Below are positions 10,841-19,206 of a stretch of 64,000 nt of DNA, one piece after another. Source of the stretch: Yoonia sp. (GTDB lineage Bacteria > Pseudomonadota > Alphaproteobacteria > Rhodobacterales > Rhodobacteraceae). The first letter of the stretch is position 1, and every line of letters starts with the position of its first letter. The notes beneath the pieces are model-generated. The model was not told the DNA's origin, made no database searches, and was given only the letters and a program-made list of their open reading frames with translations. The position numbers and the translations under genes were made by a program. The stretch is taken from the NCBI RefSeq assembly GCF_014859355.1, contig NZ_JACUUJ010000005.1:40611-104610 (forward strand), given 5' to 3'.

Positions 10841-11761
10841 ATGTCTTATCTTGATAACATCAAAACCTTTGTGCGCGTTTACGAGTTGGGGTCAATGTCT
10901 GCGGCAGGCCGTGATCTGCGGATTTCGCCTGCGGTCACATCAGCGCGGATTTCCCAGCTTGAGGATCATTTGTCGGTCCGTCTGTTCCAGCGCACGACCC
11001 GCAGCCTGACACCCACGGCGCAGGGCAAGGCGTTTTATGGCGGGGCGTGCAGCGTGCTGGATTCCGTCGCCTATGCCGAGGCGCAGGTGATGGACCTGAC
11101 CGAAAACCCCAAGGGGCAGTTGCATGTCGCCGCCCCCTTGGGCGTGGGGCGGCGATTAATCGCACCGCATGTACCTGATTTTGCGGCGAAATATCCGCTG
11201 ATCGACGTGCGCCTGCGGCTGACAGATCGCAACGTGGATCTGACCGCCGAAGGGTTGGATGTGGCGTTTCACCTTGGCCAGCCTGCCGACAGCAACCTGC
11301 GGATCCGCAAGATCGCTGATGTGGCGCGCGTGCTGGTCGCCGCACCTGATTATCTGGTGCGGCGCGGGCATCCTATGGATGGGGCGGCACTGGTGCGCGA
11401 CAAGCATGAATGCCTGAACCTGCGGTTTCCCGGTGCGCAGGAATTCCAGTGGTTGTTGCACACCCCCGATGGCCCGCAGCGGTTTCGTGTGACGGGCAGA
11501 CTGGAAAGCGACGATGGCGACGTGCTGACCGATTGGGCGCTGGCAGGGCAGGGCGTGGCGATGAAACCACTTTTCGAAGTGGCAGAGCATCTGGCATCCG
11601 GCGCGCTGATCGTCGTGGCGGCTGCAACCCCGCCGACGCCCGTGCAAATGGCCTGTCTTTACACGCATAGGCGGCATCAGGACCCCAAGACGCGGTTGTT
11701 CATGGAGTTCATGATCGCCCGGATCAATGATGCCGTGCGATCTGCCGAAAGTGCTTCGTGA
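10841..11761 (+). CDS. LysR family transcriptional regulator (urate locus)
   Basis: A 306-residue LysR regulator. The N-terminal winged helix (about residues 1-60) reads MSAAGRDLRISPAVTSARISQLEDHL, followed by the typical LFQRTTRSLTPT. The C-terminal periplasmic-binding-protein-like domain binds the effector. The start at 10841 fits the usual LysR N-terminus; the frame is open to 10745, but those residues are unlike the family. It lies between divergent puuD and downstream puuE-uraD, so it probably controls both. The effector is likely a purine intermediate (inference). Confidence 0.85.
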   Translation: MSYLDNIKTFVRVYELGSMSAAGRDLRISPAVTSARISQLEDHLSVRLFQRTTRSLTPTAQGKAFYGGACSVLDSVAYAEAQVMDLTENPKGQLHVAAPLGVGRRLIAPHVPDFAAKYPLIDVRLRLTDRNVDLTAEGLDVAFHLGQPADSNLRIRKIADVARVLVAAPDYLVRRGHPMDGAALVRDKHECLNLRFPGAQEFQWLLHTPDGPQRFRVTGRLESDDGDVLTDWALAGQGVAMKPLFEVAEHLASGALIVVAAATPPTPVQMACLYTHRRHQDPKTRLFMEFMIARINDAVRSAESAS

Positions 11762-11822
11762 TTTATTTGAAAAACACGGCGATTGTTTTGCAATAGCTTT
11801 GTAACAAACAGGAGACACCCTC

Positions 11823-13223
11823 GTGCAAAGATATCCGCGTGACATGATTGGCCACGGTGCCACCCCGCCTGATCCGGCTTGGCCCGGTGGCGCGCGGATC
11901 GCCGTGCAGATCGTGTTGAACTACGAAGAAGGCGGCGAAAATAACATCCTGCACGGCGATGCCGCGTCAGAGGCGTTTCTGTCCGAAATCGTGGGGGCCG
12001 CCGCATGGCCCGGCCAGCGGCACTGGAACATGGAAAGCATCTACGAATACGGGGCGCGTGCGGGTTTCTGGCGCTTGCATCGTCTGATGTCTGAACTGCC
12101 GGTCACGGTTTACGGCGTGGCCACAGCGCTGGCACGGTCGCCCGAACAGGTGGCCGCGATGAAAGATGCGGATTGGGAAATCGCCAGCCATGGTCTGAAA
12201 TGGATCGAATACAAAGACGCGCCCGAGGATCTGGAACGCGCCCATATGGCAGAGGCGATTCGCCTGCATGCCGAGGTCGTGGGCGCGCCCCCGCGCGGCT
12301 GGTATACGGGGCGTTGTTCGGTGAATACCGTGCGGCTGGCAGCTGAAACCGGCCAGTTTGCCTATGTCGCAGATACCTATGCCGATGATCTGCCCTATTG
12401 GTCCGAATTTGGCTGTCACGACCAGCTGATCGTGCCTTATACGCTGGATGCCAACGATATGCGTTTTGCCACGCCGCAGGGGTTCAACGCGGGGGGCCAG
12501 TTTTTCGACTACCTGAGGGCCAGTTTCGACGCGCTGTATCGCGAAGGCGGGCGGATGATGTCGATCGGCCTGCATTGCCGTCTGATCGGCCGTCCCGGCC
12601 GGGTCGAGGCGCTTCGCCAGTTCATTGAATACGCGCAAGGGCATGACGGTGTGTGGTTCGCGACCCGTGAACAGATTGCCGATCATTGGGCGGCAATGCA
12701 TCCGCATCAGCGGTTTGATCGCCCGTCGGAGATGGATCATGACGCCTTTGTCGCGGCCTATGGCGGGGTGTTTGAACATTCCGCTTGGATTGCCGACCGC
12801 GCACATGGGCTGGAACTGGGCCCTGCGCATGACACCGCCGTGGGGATGCACAATGCGCTGTGCCGCATGTTCCGGTCCGCGTCAGAGCCAGAGCGGCTGG
12901 GCGTTCTGACCGCCCACCCCGATCTGGCGGGCAAGCTGGCGGCGGCGAAACGGCTGACAGCGGAAAGCACGGCAGAGCAGGCAAGCGCCGGTCTGGACGC
13001 TTTGACCGATGCAGAACGCGCAGAATTTGCGGCGCAGAATGCGGCATATACGGAAAAATTCGGCTTTCCTTTCATCATTGCCGTGCGTGACCATGACAAG
13101 GCGTCGATCAAGGCGGCCTTTGCTGCGCGGTTACAGAATGACCGGAATTCAGAGTTTGCCGAAGCCTGCCATCAGGTCGAACGCATCGCGCTGCACCGCC
13201 TGAAAGACATGTTGCCAAGATGA
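11823..13223 (+). CDS. puuE: PuuE allantoinase fused to OHCU decarboxylase (UraD)
   Basis: A 466-residue fusion of two successive urate-pathway enzymes. Residues about 1-295 are a polysaccharide-deacetylase-fold allantoinase (PuuE type): NYEEGGENNILHGD, the substrate region ASHGLKWIEYKDAP and MSIGLHCRLIGRPGR. Residues about 300-466 are 2-oxo-4-hydroxy-4-carboxy-5-ureidoimidazoline decarboxylase (HNALCRMF, LGVLTAHPDLAGKL, AEFAAQNAAYTEKFGFPFI). Together they turn OHCU into S-allantoin and open it to allantoate. The start is GTG 11823, with AGGAGAC about 8 bp upstream. The stop overlaps the allA start by 4 bp (ATGA), showing translational coupling. Confidence 0.9.
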   Translation: MQRYPRDMIGHGATPPDPAWPGGARIAVQIVLNYEEGGENNILHGDAASEAFLSEIVGAAAWPGQRHWNMESIYEYGARAGFWRLHRLMSELPVTVYGVATALARSPEQVAAMKDADWEIASHGLKWIEYKDAPEDLERAHMAEAIRLHAEVVGAPPRGWYTGRCSVNTVRLAAETGQFAYVADTYADDLPYWSEFGCHDQLIVPYTLDANDMRFATPQGFNAGGQFFDYLRASFDALYREGGRMMSIGLHCRLIGRPGRVEALRQFIEYAQGHDGVWFATREQIADHWAAMHPHQRFDRPSEMDHDAFVAAYGGVFEHSAWIADRAHGLELGPAHDTAVGMHNALCRMFRSASEPERLGVLTAHPDLAGKLAAAKRLTAESTAEQASAGLDALTDAERAEFAAQNAAYTEKFGFPFIIAVRDHDKASIKAAFAARLQNDRNSEFAEACHQVERIALHRLKDMLPR

Positions 13224-13699
13224 CCCGCGACATCCGCATATCGCCCCTGACCGCGCAGGCCTTTGCGCCCTTTGGCGATGTGCTGAACTGCGCGGGCGAC
13301 CCTGACAAGATCATTAATGCAGGGCTGTGTGGCCGGTTTCATGACCGCGCCAAGGTCGATGTGGGCGACGGGCGTGTGGGCATCAGCCTGTTCCGGTCGG
13401 AATTGCGGCGCCTGCCTTACCTGCTGGATATGGTCGAACGGCATCCTGAAGGATCGCAGGCGTTTATCCCGATGAGCATGGAGCCGTTTCTGGTGGTGGT
13501 TGCTGACGACGATCTGCGCCCGCAGGCGTTTATCACCGCACCGGGCGAGGCGATCAATTTCCACCGCGGCGTCTGGCACGGTGTGCTGACGCCGCTGTCA
13601 GGGCCGGGGCTGTTCGCCGTAATTGACCGGATTGGCGAAGGACCGAACCTGCAGGAACATCATTTCGACACACCCTACAGGGTGATTAACGACGACTGA
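13220..13699 (+). CDS. allA: Ureidoglycolate lyase
   Basis: Splits ureidoglycolate into glyoxylate and urea, the last step of ureide breakdown. The 159-residue cupin matches the AllA family: LTAQAFAPFGDVL at the start, IPMSMEPFLVVVA and INFHRGVWHGVLTPL in the core, and the terminal HFDTPY. It overlaps puuE-uraD by 4 bp and is 37 bp before the permease gene. The glyoxylate it releases is the substrate of the bhc cycle encoded a few kilobases downstream, which gives the region a plausible metabolic logic. Confidence 0.92.
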   Translation: MTRDIRISPLTAQAFAPFGDVLNCAGDPDKIINAGLCGRFHDRAKVDVGDGRVGISLFRSELRRLPYLLDMVERHPEGSQAFIPMSMEPFLVVVADDDLRPQAFITAPGEAINFHRGVWHGVLTPLSGPGLFAVIDRIGEGPNLQEHHFDTPYRVINDD

Positions 13700-13736
13700 C
13701 CGGCAAAAGACCGGCACAACAACAGGGGACAAGACC

Positions 13737-15194
13737 ATGAGTAACGCCAGCATTGGCACGCCGGAGCAGCTTCGTGATCCGAATTATTTTCCGGGGGTCG
13801 TTCGCGCGGTCCCCTTGGGCATTCAGCATGTGCTGGCGATGTTCGTATCCAACGTGACACCTGCGATCATCATCGCAGGGGCGGCCGGTTTCGGTTTCGG
13901 GTCGGATCAGGGCGCGCTGGGCTTTCCCGACATGACCTATCTGATCCAGATGTCGATGTTGTTTGCCGGTATCGCCACCCTGTTCCAGACCATCGGCATG
14001 GGGCCTGTTGGCGCGCGCCTGCCGATTGTGCAGGGCACGTCATTTGCCTTTATCCCAATCATGATCCCGTTGGTCGCCGGCAAGGGGCCAGAGGCGATGG
14101 GCGCGCTGTTGACAGGCGTTCTGTTGGGCGGAATTTTTCACGCCCTGCTGGGCACGGTAATTGGCAAGATCCGCTTTGCGCTGCCGCCGCTGGTCACCGG
14201 CTTGGTGGTCACGATGATTGGTCTGGCGCTGGTTAAGGTGGGCATTGAATATGCCGCTGGCGGGGTGCCTGCCAAGACGTTCAACAACCCCGAATACGGG
14301 TCTTGGATGAACTGGTCTGCCGCCTTGGTCGTGGTCTTTGTCACGCTGGGGCTTAAATTCTTTACGCATGGGATGCTGTCGGTGTCGGCTGTGCTGGTCG
14401 GGATCATCGTGGGCTATTTCTATGCGCTGTTCATTACGCCGATTTTTTGGGAAACGCCGGTGCAAACCACGGCTTTTGTCGCCCAGCAATGGAACAACGC
14501 GGCATGGTTCATGGTGCCGACGCCGTTTAAATACGGGTTCGAATTTACGTTTGCGGCATTGGTTGGTTTTTGTCTGATGGCATTTGTTTCTGCAGTTGAA
14601 ACCGTAGGCGACGTGTCGGGAATTACCAAGGGCGGCGCGGGCCGCGAGGCGACCGACAAGGAGATTCAGGGCGCGACCTATGCGGACGGTTTCGGCACAG
14701 CGATTGGCGGGATCTTTGGCGGTCTGCCCAATACCTCGTTCAGCCAGAACGTCGGGTTGATCGCCATGACCGGCGTGATGAGCCGCCATGTGGTGACCAT
14801 CGGCGCGATTTTCCTGATCCTGTGCGGGTTGATCCCAAAGGTTGGCGGAATCGTGCGCGCCATGCCGATCGAGGTGCTGGGCGGCGGTGTGATCGTGATG
14901 TTCGGCATGGTTGTCGCGGCGGGTGTGTCGATGCTGTCTGATGTGACATGGAATAAGCGGAACATGGTGATCTTTGCGATTGCCCTGTCAATTGGTCTGG
15001 GCCTGCAACTTGAGGTGCTGAACCTTGCGCCGGATGCGCCAAACGCGCTGCAATTTTTGCCCGACGGGCTGCGGGTGCTGGCGGCGTCGGGTATTTTGCC
15101 TGCGGCGGTGATTGCGATCATCCTGAACCTGATCCTGCCAGAGGATATCGACGGTGCGGGCGAAATCTCGGGCGGGCATGCCAGCCGCAAGTAA
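13737..15194 (+). CDS. NCS2 nucleobase:cation symporter (urate/xanthine permease)
   Basis: A 485-residue inner-membrane permease of the uracil/xanthine (NCS2) family with many hydrophobic helices. Signature segments include PLGIQHVLAMFVSNVTPA near the N-terminus, VQGTSFAFIPIM, and the family motif around NTSFSQNVGLIAMTGVMSRHV. A strong ribosome-binding site (AGGGGA) precedes ATG 13737. Its place after puuE-uraD and allA makes urate or xanthine the likely substrate rather than uracil. It ends the operon, and a strong terminator follows at 15221-15251. Confidence 0.88.
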   Translation: MSNASIGTPEQLRDPNYFPGVVRAVPLGIQHVLAMFVSNVTPAIIIAGAAGFGFGSDQGALGFPDMTYLIQMSMLFAGIATLFQTIGMGPVGARLPIVQGTSFAFIPIMIPLVAGKGPEAMGALLTGVLLGGIFHALLGTVIGKIRFALPPLVTGLVVTMIGLALVKVGIEYAAGGVPAKTFNNPEYGSWMNWSAALVVVFVTLGLKFFTHGMLSVSAVLVGIIVGYFYALFITPIFWETPVQTTAFVAQQWNNAAWFMVPTPFKYGFEFTFAALVGFCLMAFVSAVETVGDVSGITKGGAGREATDKEIQGATYADGFGTAIGGIFGGLPNTSFSQNVGLIAMTGVMSRHVVTIGAIFLILCGLIPKVGGIVRAMPIEVLGGGVIVMFGMVVAAGVSMLSDVTWNKRNMVIFAIALSIGLGLQLEVLNLAPDAPNALQFLPDGLRVLAASGILPAAVIAIILNLILPEDIDGAGEISGGHASRK

Positions 15195-15220
15195 CAGGTG
15201 ATCCGCCACTGATCGGAATG

Positions 15221-15251
15221 AATGCTGGCCGTCTTGCGGCCAGCATTTTTT
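15221..15251. terminator. Strong terminator between permease and rhodanese genes
   Basis: An 11-bp perfect stem (AATGCTGGCCG paired with CGGCCAGCATT, 5-base loop) is followed by TTTT on the + strand. It sits between two convergent stop codons (15194 and 15253) and probably serves both genes. Confidence 0.85.
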
Positions 15252-15252
15252 G

Positions 15253-15843
15253 TTATGAAGGGTCCGTGACTGTCAGGCCCAGCACCCGCCATACCTGTAT
15301 GCCCCCACGATAATAGGAAATGCGTTCGGCCGGGTACCCTGCGCCGATCATGTTGCGGATCGCGGTGGGTGACTGGCCGCACCAGATGCCGTTGCAGAAC
15401 AGCGCGACCTCTTTCGCATCGGTGCAATCCCAGCCGTCGAAATCAGCCTCGCAGCCCAGTTGGGCCAGTTTATCCAGAATAAAGGTATAGGGGATGTTCA
15501 CCGATCCGGGAATCGTGCCGCCAGCAAACCAATCCGGTGTGCGGCTGTCCAAAACTATCGCGTCGGGGTCTTGCAGCATTTCGATCAGTTCGATTTCCCC
15601 GATGGTTTTCACGCCCTCGGCGGGTGTCATGGGCTGGATGCAGAAATTGGGGCAGGGCCGTGATGTGCGCGCCCATTCACCGGTCACTTCGTTGTCGGTG
15701 TCCTGTATGCGCGCGATGGTGACCGGCCCGTTCGGGGTTTCGACCGTGGCCGATGGCATGTCGCTGGTGATGCCCACCTTGGTTTCGGCAAATGCGGTGC
15801 CTGCGGCAAGTGTCACTGCGATGGTCAGGGCAAGGGTTTTCAT
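15253..15843 (-). CDS. Exported rhodanese-like domain protein
   Basis: A 196-residue periplasmic protein with a Sec signal peptide (MKTLALTIAVTLAAGTAFA) and one rhodanese domain (about residues 85-190). The active-site loop reads ALFCNGIWCGQSP, so the catalytic cysteine is present and a second cysteine lies four residues on. Such single-domain exported rhodaneses occur near methanol/quinoprotein and sulfur loci; the true sulfur acceptor is unknown. The start at 15843 has AGGAGACC upstream and begins the signal peptide cleanly; the frame is open 7 codons further. It lies downstream of bhcD in the same direction, but a 140-bp gap with a hairpin suggests a separate unit. Confidence 0.8.
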   Translation of the reverse strand: MKTLALTIAVTLAAGTAFAETKVGITSDMPSATVETPNGPVTIARIQDTDNEVTGEWARTSRPCPNFCIQPMTPAEGVKTIGEIELIEMLQDPDAIVLDSRTPDWFAGGTIPGSVNIPYTFILDKLAQLGCEADFDGWDCTDAKEVALFCNGIWCGQSPTAIRNMIGAGYPAERISYYRGGIQVWRVLGLTVTDPS

Positions 15844-15932
15844 GATGGTCTCCTCTCTTGGCATTTGTGCCGCAAGAGCAACCTAACCGCGCATAGCCGC
15901 CGCGTCATTGATCAATAACAAGTTCATCATGT

Positions 15933-15965
15933 TGCGCAGGGGCCAGTTGCATGAACCCCTGCGCA
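15933..15965. terminator. Hairpin downstream of bhcD
   Basis: TGCGCAGGGG pairs perfectly with CCCCTGCGCA across a 13-base loop, 18 bp beyond the bhcD stop codon on the minus strand. There is no T-run, so it may be a weak or Rho-assisted end of the bhc operon, or an mRNA-stabilising stem. Confidence 0.45.
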
Positions 15966-15982
15966 CATATTGCGTCGCGGCT

Positions 15983-16951
15983 TTAGAAATCCACCTTTGT
16001 CGCGACGCCTTTTGCAATCGCCAGATCAACGATAGAGGATGCAACGGCAAGGTCTTGCAGCCCAACGCCGGTGCCATCGAACAGAGTGATTTCATCGGCA
16101 GTGCTGCGGCCCGGATGGGTGCCGTTGATGACCGCGCCGATTTCGGTGATATCGCCCTGTGTGATCAAGCCCGCTGCGATGGCGTGCTGCGCCTCGCCAA
16201 TCGTGATGGATTGCGCAATTTCATCGGTAAAGACCGTGGCGCGCGCCAGCAATGCCGCCGCGACTTCTTGTTTTCCCTTGGTGTCCGTGCCCATGCAGGC
16301 AATATGCGTGCCGGGGCGCACGTGTGTGTCCATCAGCGATGGGGCAAAGGCCGAAGTGATGGAAATGATAACATCCGCCTGCGCGCCCAGTTCTTCCAGG
16401 CTGACAGCCTCGAACGGGATGTTCAGTTCAGCGGCGACATCGGCCAGACGCGGCAGCATGTCGGGGTGATAGTTCCAGCCGATGATTTTTTCGAAATCGC
16501 GCTGTTCGACAGCGGCGCGCAACTGGAACACCGATTGGTGGCCCGCACCGATCATGCCCAGCACTTTCGCGTCCTTGCGCGCCAGATGGTTGATCGACAC
16601 TGACGATGCCGCCGCCGTGCGCAGCGCGGTCAACAGGTTGCCGCCGACCATCGCCTTGACCATGCCGGTGTCGGGATCGAACAGGAAAACCGTTGACTGG
16701 TGGTTGATCTGGCCATGTTTTTCAAGGTTGTTCGGCCAATACCCGCCCGCCTTGAGGCCAAGCGCCATCCCGGATTTGTCAAAACCACCCTTGAAGCCAT
16801 AAAGCGCGTCCTCATAGCCGATGGCCTCGCGGATGACGGGAAAGTTGTAGGCGTTGCCCTTGGACATGGACGCGAACACCTGTTCGACGGCACTATAGGC
16901 GTCGGCACGGGTCAGCAGGCCTGCGATTTCTTTTTCGGGAACGATAATCAT
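15983..16951 (-). CDS. bhcD: Iminosuccinate reductase of the beta-hydroxyaspartate cycle
   Basis: Reduces iminosuccinate to L-aspartate with NAD(P)H, regenerating the amino donor of the cycle. The 322-residue protein is of the ornithine cyclodeaminase/mu-crystallin family: GGNLLTALRTAAASSVS carries the substrate arginine and lysine region, and the Rossmann motif is MIGAGHQSVFQLRA. Identification as BhcD rather than a true ornithine cyclodeaminase rests on its position after bhcA-bhcB-bhcC. AAGGACC gives a ribosome-binding site 6 bp before ATG 16951. It is separated from bhcC by about 107 bp holding a palindrome and a terminator-like hairpin, unlike the other, tightly packed bhc genes. Confidence 0.9.
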   Translation of the reverse strand: MIIVPEKEIAGLLTRADAYSAVEQVFASMSKGNAYNFPVIREAIGYEDALYGFKGGFDKSGMALGLKAGGYWPNNLEKHGQINHQSTVFLFDPDTGMVKAMVGGNLLTALRTAAASSVSINHLARKDAKVLGMIGAGHQSVFQLRAAVEQRDFEKIIGWNYHPDMLPRLADVAAELNIPFEAVSLEELGAQADVIISITSAFAPSLMDTHVRPGTHIACMGTDTKGKQEVAAALLARATVFTDEIAQSITIGEAQHAIAAGLITQGDITEIGAVINGTHPGRSTADEITLFDGTGVGLQDLAVASSIVDLAIAKGVATKVDF

Positions 16952-16968
16952 GTCTTGGTCCTTGTTGG

Positions 16969-17003
16969 AAAAACGGGCCGGCCCAGCAGGCCGACCCTTT
17001 TTT
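16969..17003. terminator. Bidirectional terminator-like hairpin between bhcC and bhcD
   Basis: On the minus strand GGGTCGGCC and GGCCGGCCC form a 9-bp stem (one G-U pair) with a 5-base loop, followed by GTTTTT. On the plus strand the same element is followed by six T. It lies only about 20 bp before the bhcD start, so transcripts from bhcABC must cross it. A smaller upstream stem (CCGGCA/TGCCGG, about 17005-17024) could compete with it, as in an attenuator; that last point is inference. Confidence 0.6.
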
Positions 17004-17030
17004 AACCGGCAAAATTCACTGCCGGGCGTG

Positions 17031-17050
17031 TCAAATTTCTAGAAATTTGA
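17031..17050. promoter_or_regulatory. 20-bp perfect palindrome between bhcC and bhcD (putative operator)
   Basis: TCAAATTTCTAGAAATTTGA is a perfect palindrome 8 bp beyond the bhcC stop. Its inner 18 bp are identical to the core of the larger palindrome in the bhcA-bhcR intergenic region (20480-20497). Sharing a long exact palindrome between two control points of one pathway argues for a common regulator, probably BhcR. Confidence 0.65.
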
Positions 17051-17058
17051 ACGCGCGA

Positions 17059-18222
17059 TCAGTAAGCCTTGCCGCGGGCCGACACGGGCCACAGCACTTC
17101 GACCTTGCCGTTCCGCACGCCGACATACCAGTCATGCACGTTGCATGTCGGGTCGCAGTGACCAGGGACCAGTTTCAACTTGTCATTGACCTTGAGCACG
17201 CCCTTGGGGTCGGCTACCACGCCATGTTCGTCGGAACATTTGATGTATTCCACATCGTCGCGGCCATAGATCGTAGGCAGGCCGCTGTCCACCGACTGCG
17301 CCTTGAGACCCGCATCGACGATGGCCTTGTCCGCCTTGGCGTGGCTCATGACGGATGTCAGGATGAACAGCGCATTTTCCCATTCGCCCTTGTCAATCCG
17401 GTTGCCGTCCTTGTCGCGAATGCGGCCATAATCGGCATCCATGAACGCATAAGACCCGCATTGCAGTTCGTTGAACACGCCTGATGCGCTTTCGAAATAA
17501 TACGATCCCGTGCCACCGCCGCCGACGATATCGGATTCAATCCCTTCGGCTTTCAGCATTTTCAGCGTTTCGGCGACCTGATCAATGGCCACTTGCGTCT
17601 TGGCCTGCCGTTCCTCGTAGGAATCAAGGTGCTGCATCGCGCCTTGATAGGCTTGAATGCCGGCATATTTCAGGCCCGGCGCGGCCTCGATTGCCTTGGC
17701 AAGGTCCACGACGGGCTGACCATACTGCACACCACAACGGCCCGCGCCCACGTCGATTTCCACCAGACATTCGATCTGTGTGCCATGTTTTTGCGCGGCA
17801 GCGGACAGATCTGCGATATTGGCCATGTCATCGACACAACAGATCGCGCGCGCACCCAGTTTGGGGATGCGAGCCAAGCGGTCAATTTTCTGCGGATCGC
17901 GCACCTGATTGGACACCAGCACATCCTTGATGCCGCCACGGGCAAACACCTCGGCTTCTGATACCTTCTGGCAGCACACGCCGCATGACCCGCCAAGTTT
18001 TTCCTGCAACAGGGCCACATCGACGGATTTGTGCATCTTGCCGTGGACCCGGTGGCGCATGCCGTGCGATTTTGCGAAATCGCCCATTTTCTTGATGTTG
18101 CGTTCCAGCGCGTCCAGATCCAGCACAAGGCAAGGGGTCTGGATGTCGGCCTCGTCCATGCCGGGCAGGGCGGGGACGTCATAGCCCACTTCGAGGTCTT
18201 TCAGATTGCTCATGTCGTTCAT
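17059..18222 (-). CDS. bhcC: Beta-hydroxyaspartate aldolase
   Basis: Condenses glycine with glyoxylate to erythro-beta-hydroxyaspartate using PLP and a divalent metal. The 387-residue protein is of the D-threonine/D-serine-aldolase-like (alanine-racemase N-fold) family. The N-terminal PLP region reads RHRVHGKMHKSVDVA, and the C-terminal metal site is PGHCDPTCNVHDWYVGV. A ribosome-binding site (GGGAGAAAA) precedes ATG 18222; bhcB ends 12 bp upstream. The position between bhcB and bhcD supports the cycle assignment over a plain D-threonine aldolase. Confidence 0.92.
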   Translation of the reverse strand: MNDMSNLKDLEVGYDVPALPGMDEADIQTPCLVLDLDALERNIKKMGDFAKSHGMRHRVHGKMHKSVDVALLQEKLGGSCGVCCQKVSEAEVFARGGIKDVLVSNQVRDPQKIDRLARIPKLGARAICCVDDMANIADLSAAAQKHGTQIECLVEIDVGAGRCGVQYGQPVVDLAKAIEAAPGLKYAGIQAYQGAMQHLDSYEERQAKTQVAIDQVAETLKMLKAEGIESDIVGGGGTGSYYFESASGVFNELQCGSYAFMDADYGRIRDKDGNRIDKGEWENALFILTSVMSHAKADKAIVDAGLKAQSVDSGLPTIYGRDDVEYIKCSDEHGVVADPKGVLKVNDKLKLVPGHCDPTCNVHDWYVGVRNGKVEVLWPVSARGKAY

Positions 18223-18234
18223 ATCTTTTCTCCC

Positions 18235-19206
18235 TTAGCCCTGCATCCAGGGCAGTTTATCAAGGTCAACATTGCCGCCGGTGATCACGACACCGACGCG
18301 TTTGCCTTTGAAAAATTCAGCATTCTTGATGATTGTGGCCAGCGGCACGGCGCAGCTGGGCTCCATCACGATCTTCATGCGTTCCCATGTCAGTTTCATC
18401 GCGTCGATGATTTCTTGTTCCGAGGCGGTGAAAATATCGGTGACGTGGTTGCGGACGAAATGCCATGTCAGATCTTTCAGCGGCACCTTCAACCCGTCGG
18501 CAATTGTGACCGGCGCGTCATCGGCGATGATATGCCCGGCCTTGAAACTGCGATAGGCATCATCGGCCTGTTCGGGTTCGGCGGCGATGATCTGCACCTC
18601 GGGCGCGATGTTGGACAGGGTCAGGCAGGTCCCCGAAATCATCCCGCCGCCGCCAATAGGGGCGACCATGATATCCACACCGCCGGTCTGTTCCATGAAT
18701 TCGCGGCTGCATGTGCCTTGCCCTGCGATCACGCGCGGATCGTTATAGGGGTGGACGAAATCACCGCCGGTTTTGGCCTGCACCAGCGCGAAGACTTCCT
18801 CGCGCGATGTGGTCGATGGTTCACATTCCGTGATGATCCCGCCATAGCCGCGCACGGCGGCTTTTTTCGCCTCTGGCGCGGTGTGGGGCATGACCACGTT
18901 GCAAGGGATACCCCGGCGGCCTGCCGCATAGGACAGTGACAGCGCGTGGTTGCCCGACGAATGGGTGCAAACGCCTTTGGCCGCATCTGCATCGGACAGG
19001 CCGAACACTGCGTTCGATGCGCCGCGCACCTTGAACGCCCCCGCCTTTTGAAAGTTTTCACATTTGAAAAACAGTTCCGCACCAGTCAGGTCGTTCAGAT
19101 AGCTGGAGGTCAGCACCGGCGTGCGGTGGATATAGGGTTTGATCCGTTCGTGTGCTGCGATCACATCATCAAAGGTGGGGATATACATGTCGTTTTGGTC
19201 TTTCAT
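18235..19206 (-). CDS. bhcB: Beta-hydroxyaspartate dehydratase
   Basis: Removes water from erythro-beta-hydroxyaspartate to give iminosuccinate. The 323-residue fold-type II PLP enzyme resembles threonine dehydratase and serine racemase. The PLP lysine is in FQKAGAFKVRGASNA, followed by THSSGNHALSLSYAA; the phosphate-binding glycine loop is APIGGGGMISGT. It lacks the C-terminal regulatory domain of biosynthetic threonine dehydratases. Its ATG overlaps the bhcA stop by one base (TAATG), so the two are translationally coupled. Confidence 0.92.
   Translation of the reverse strand: MKDQNDMYIPTFDDVIAAHERIKPYIHRTPVLTSSYLNDLTGAELFFKCENFQKAGAFKVRGASNAVFGLSDADAAKGVCTHSSGNHALSLSYAAGRRGIPCNVVMPHTAPEAKKAAVRGYGGIITECEPSTTSREEVFALVQAKTGGDFVHPYNDPRVIAGQGTCSREFMEQTGGVDIMVAPIGGGGMISGTCLTLSNIAPEVQIIAAEPEQADDAYRSFKAGHIIADDAPVTIADGLKVPLKDLTWHFVRNHVTDIFTASEQEIIDAMKLTWERMKIVMEPSCAVPLATIIKNAEFFKGKRVGVVITGGNVDLDKLPWMQG

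Noticed and set aside
15933..15965. Possible CRISPR-like or repeat element from the long hairpin
   Set aside because: It is a single inverted repeat without copies or spacers; no CRISPR array was seen anywhere in the window.
18031..18939. 302-codon plus-strand frame across bhcC and bhcB
   Set aside because: It spans the junction of two genuine genes on the other strand and has no start signal.
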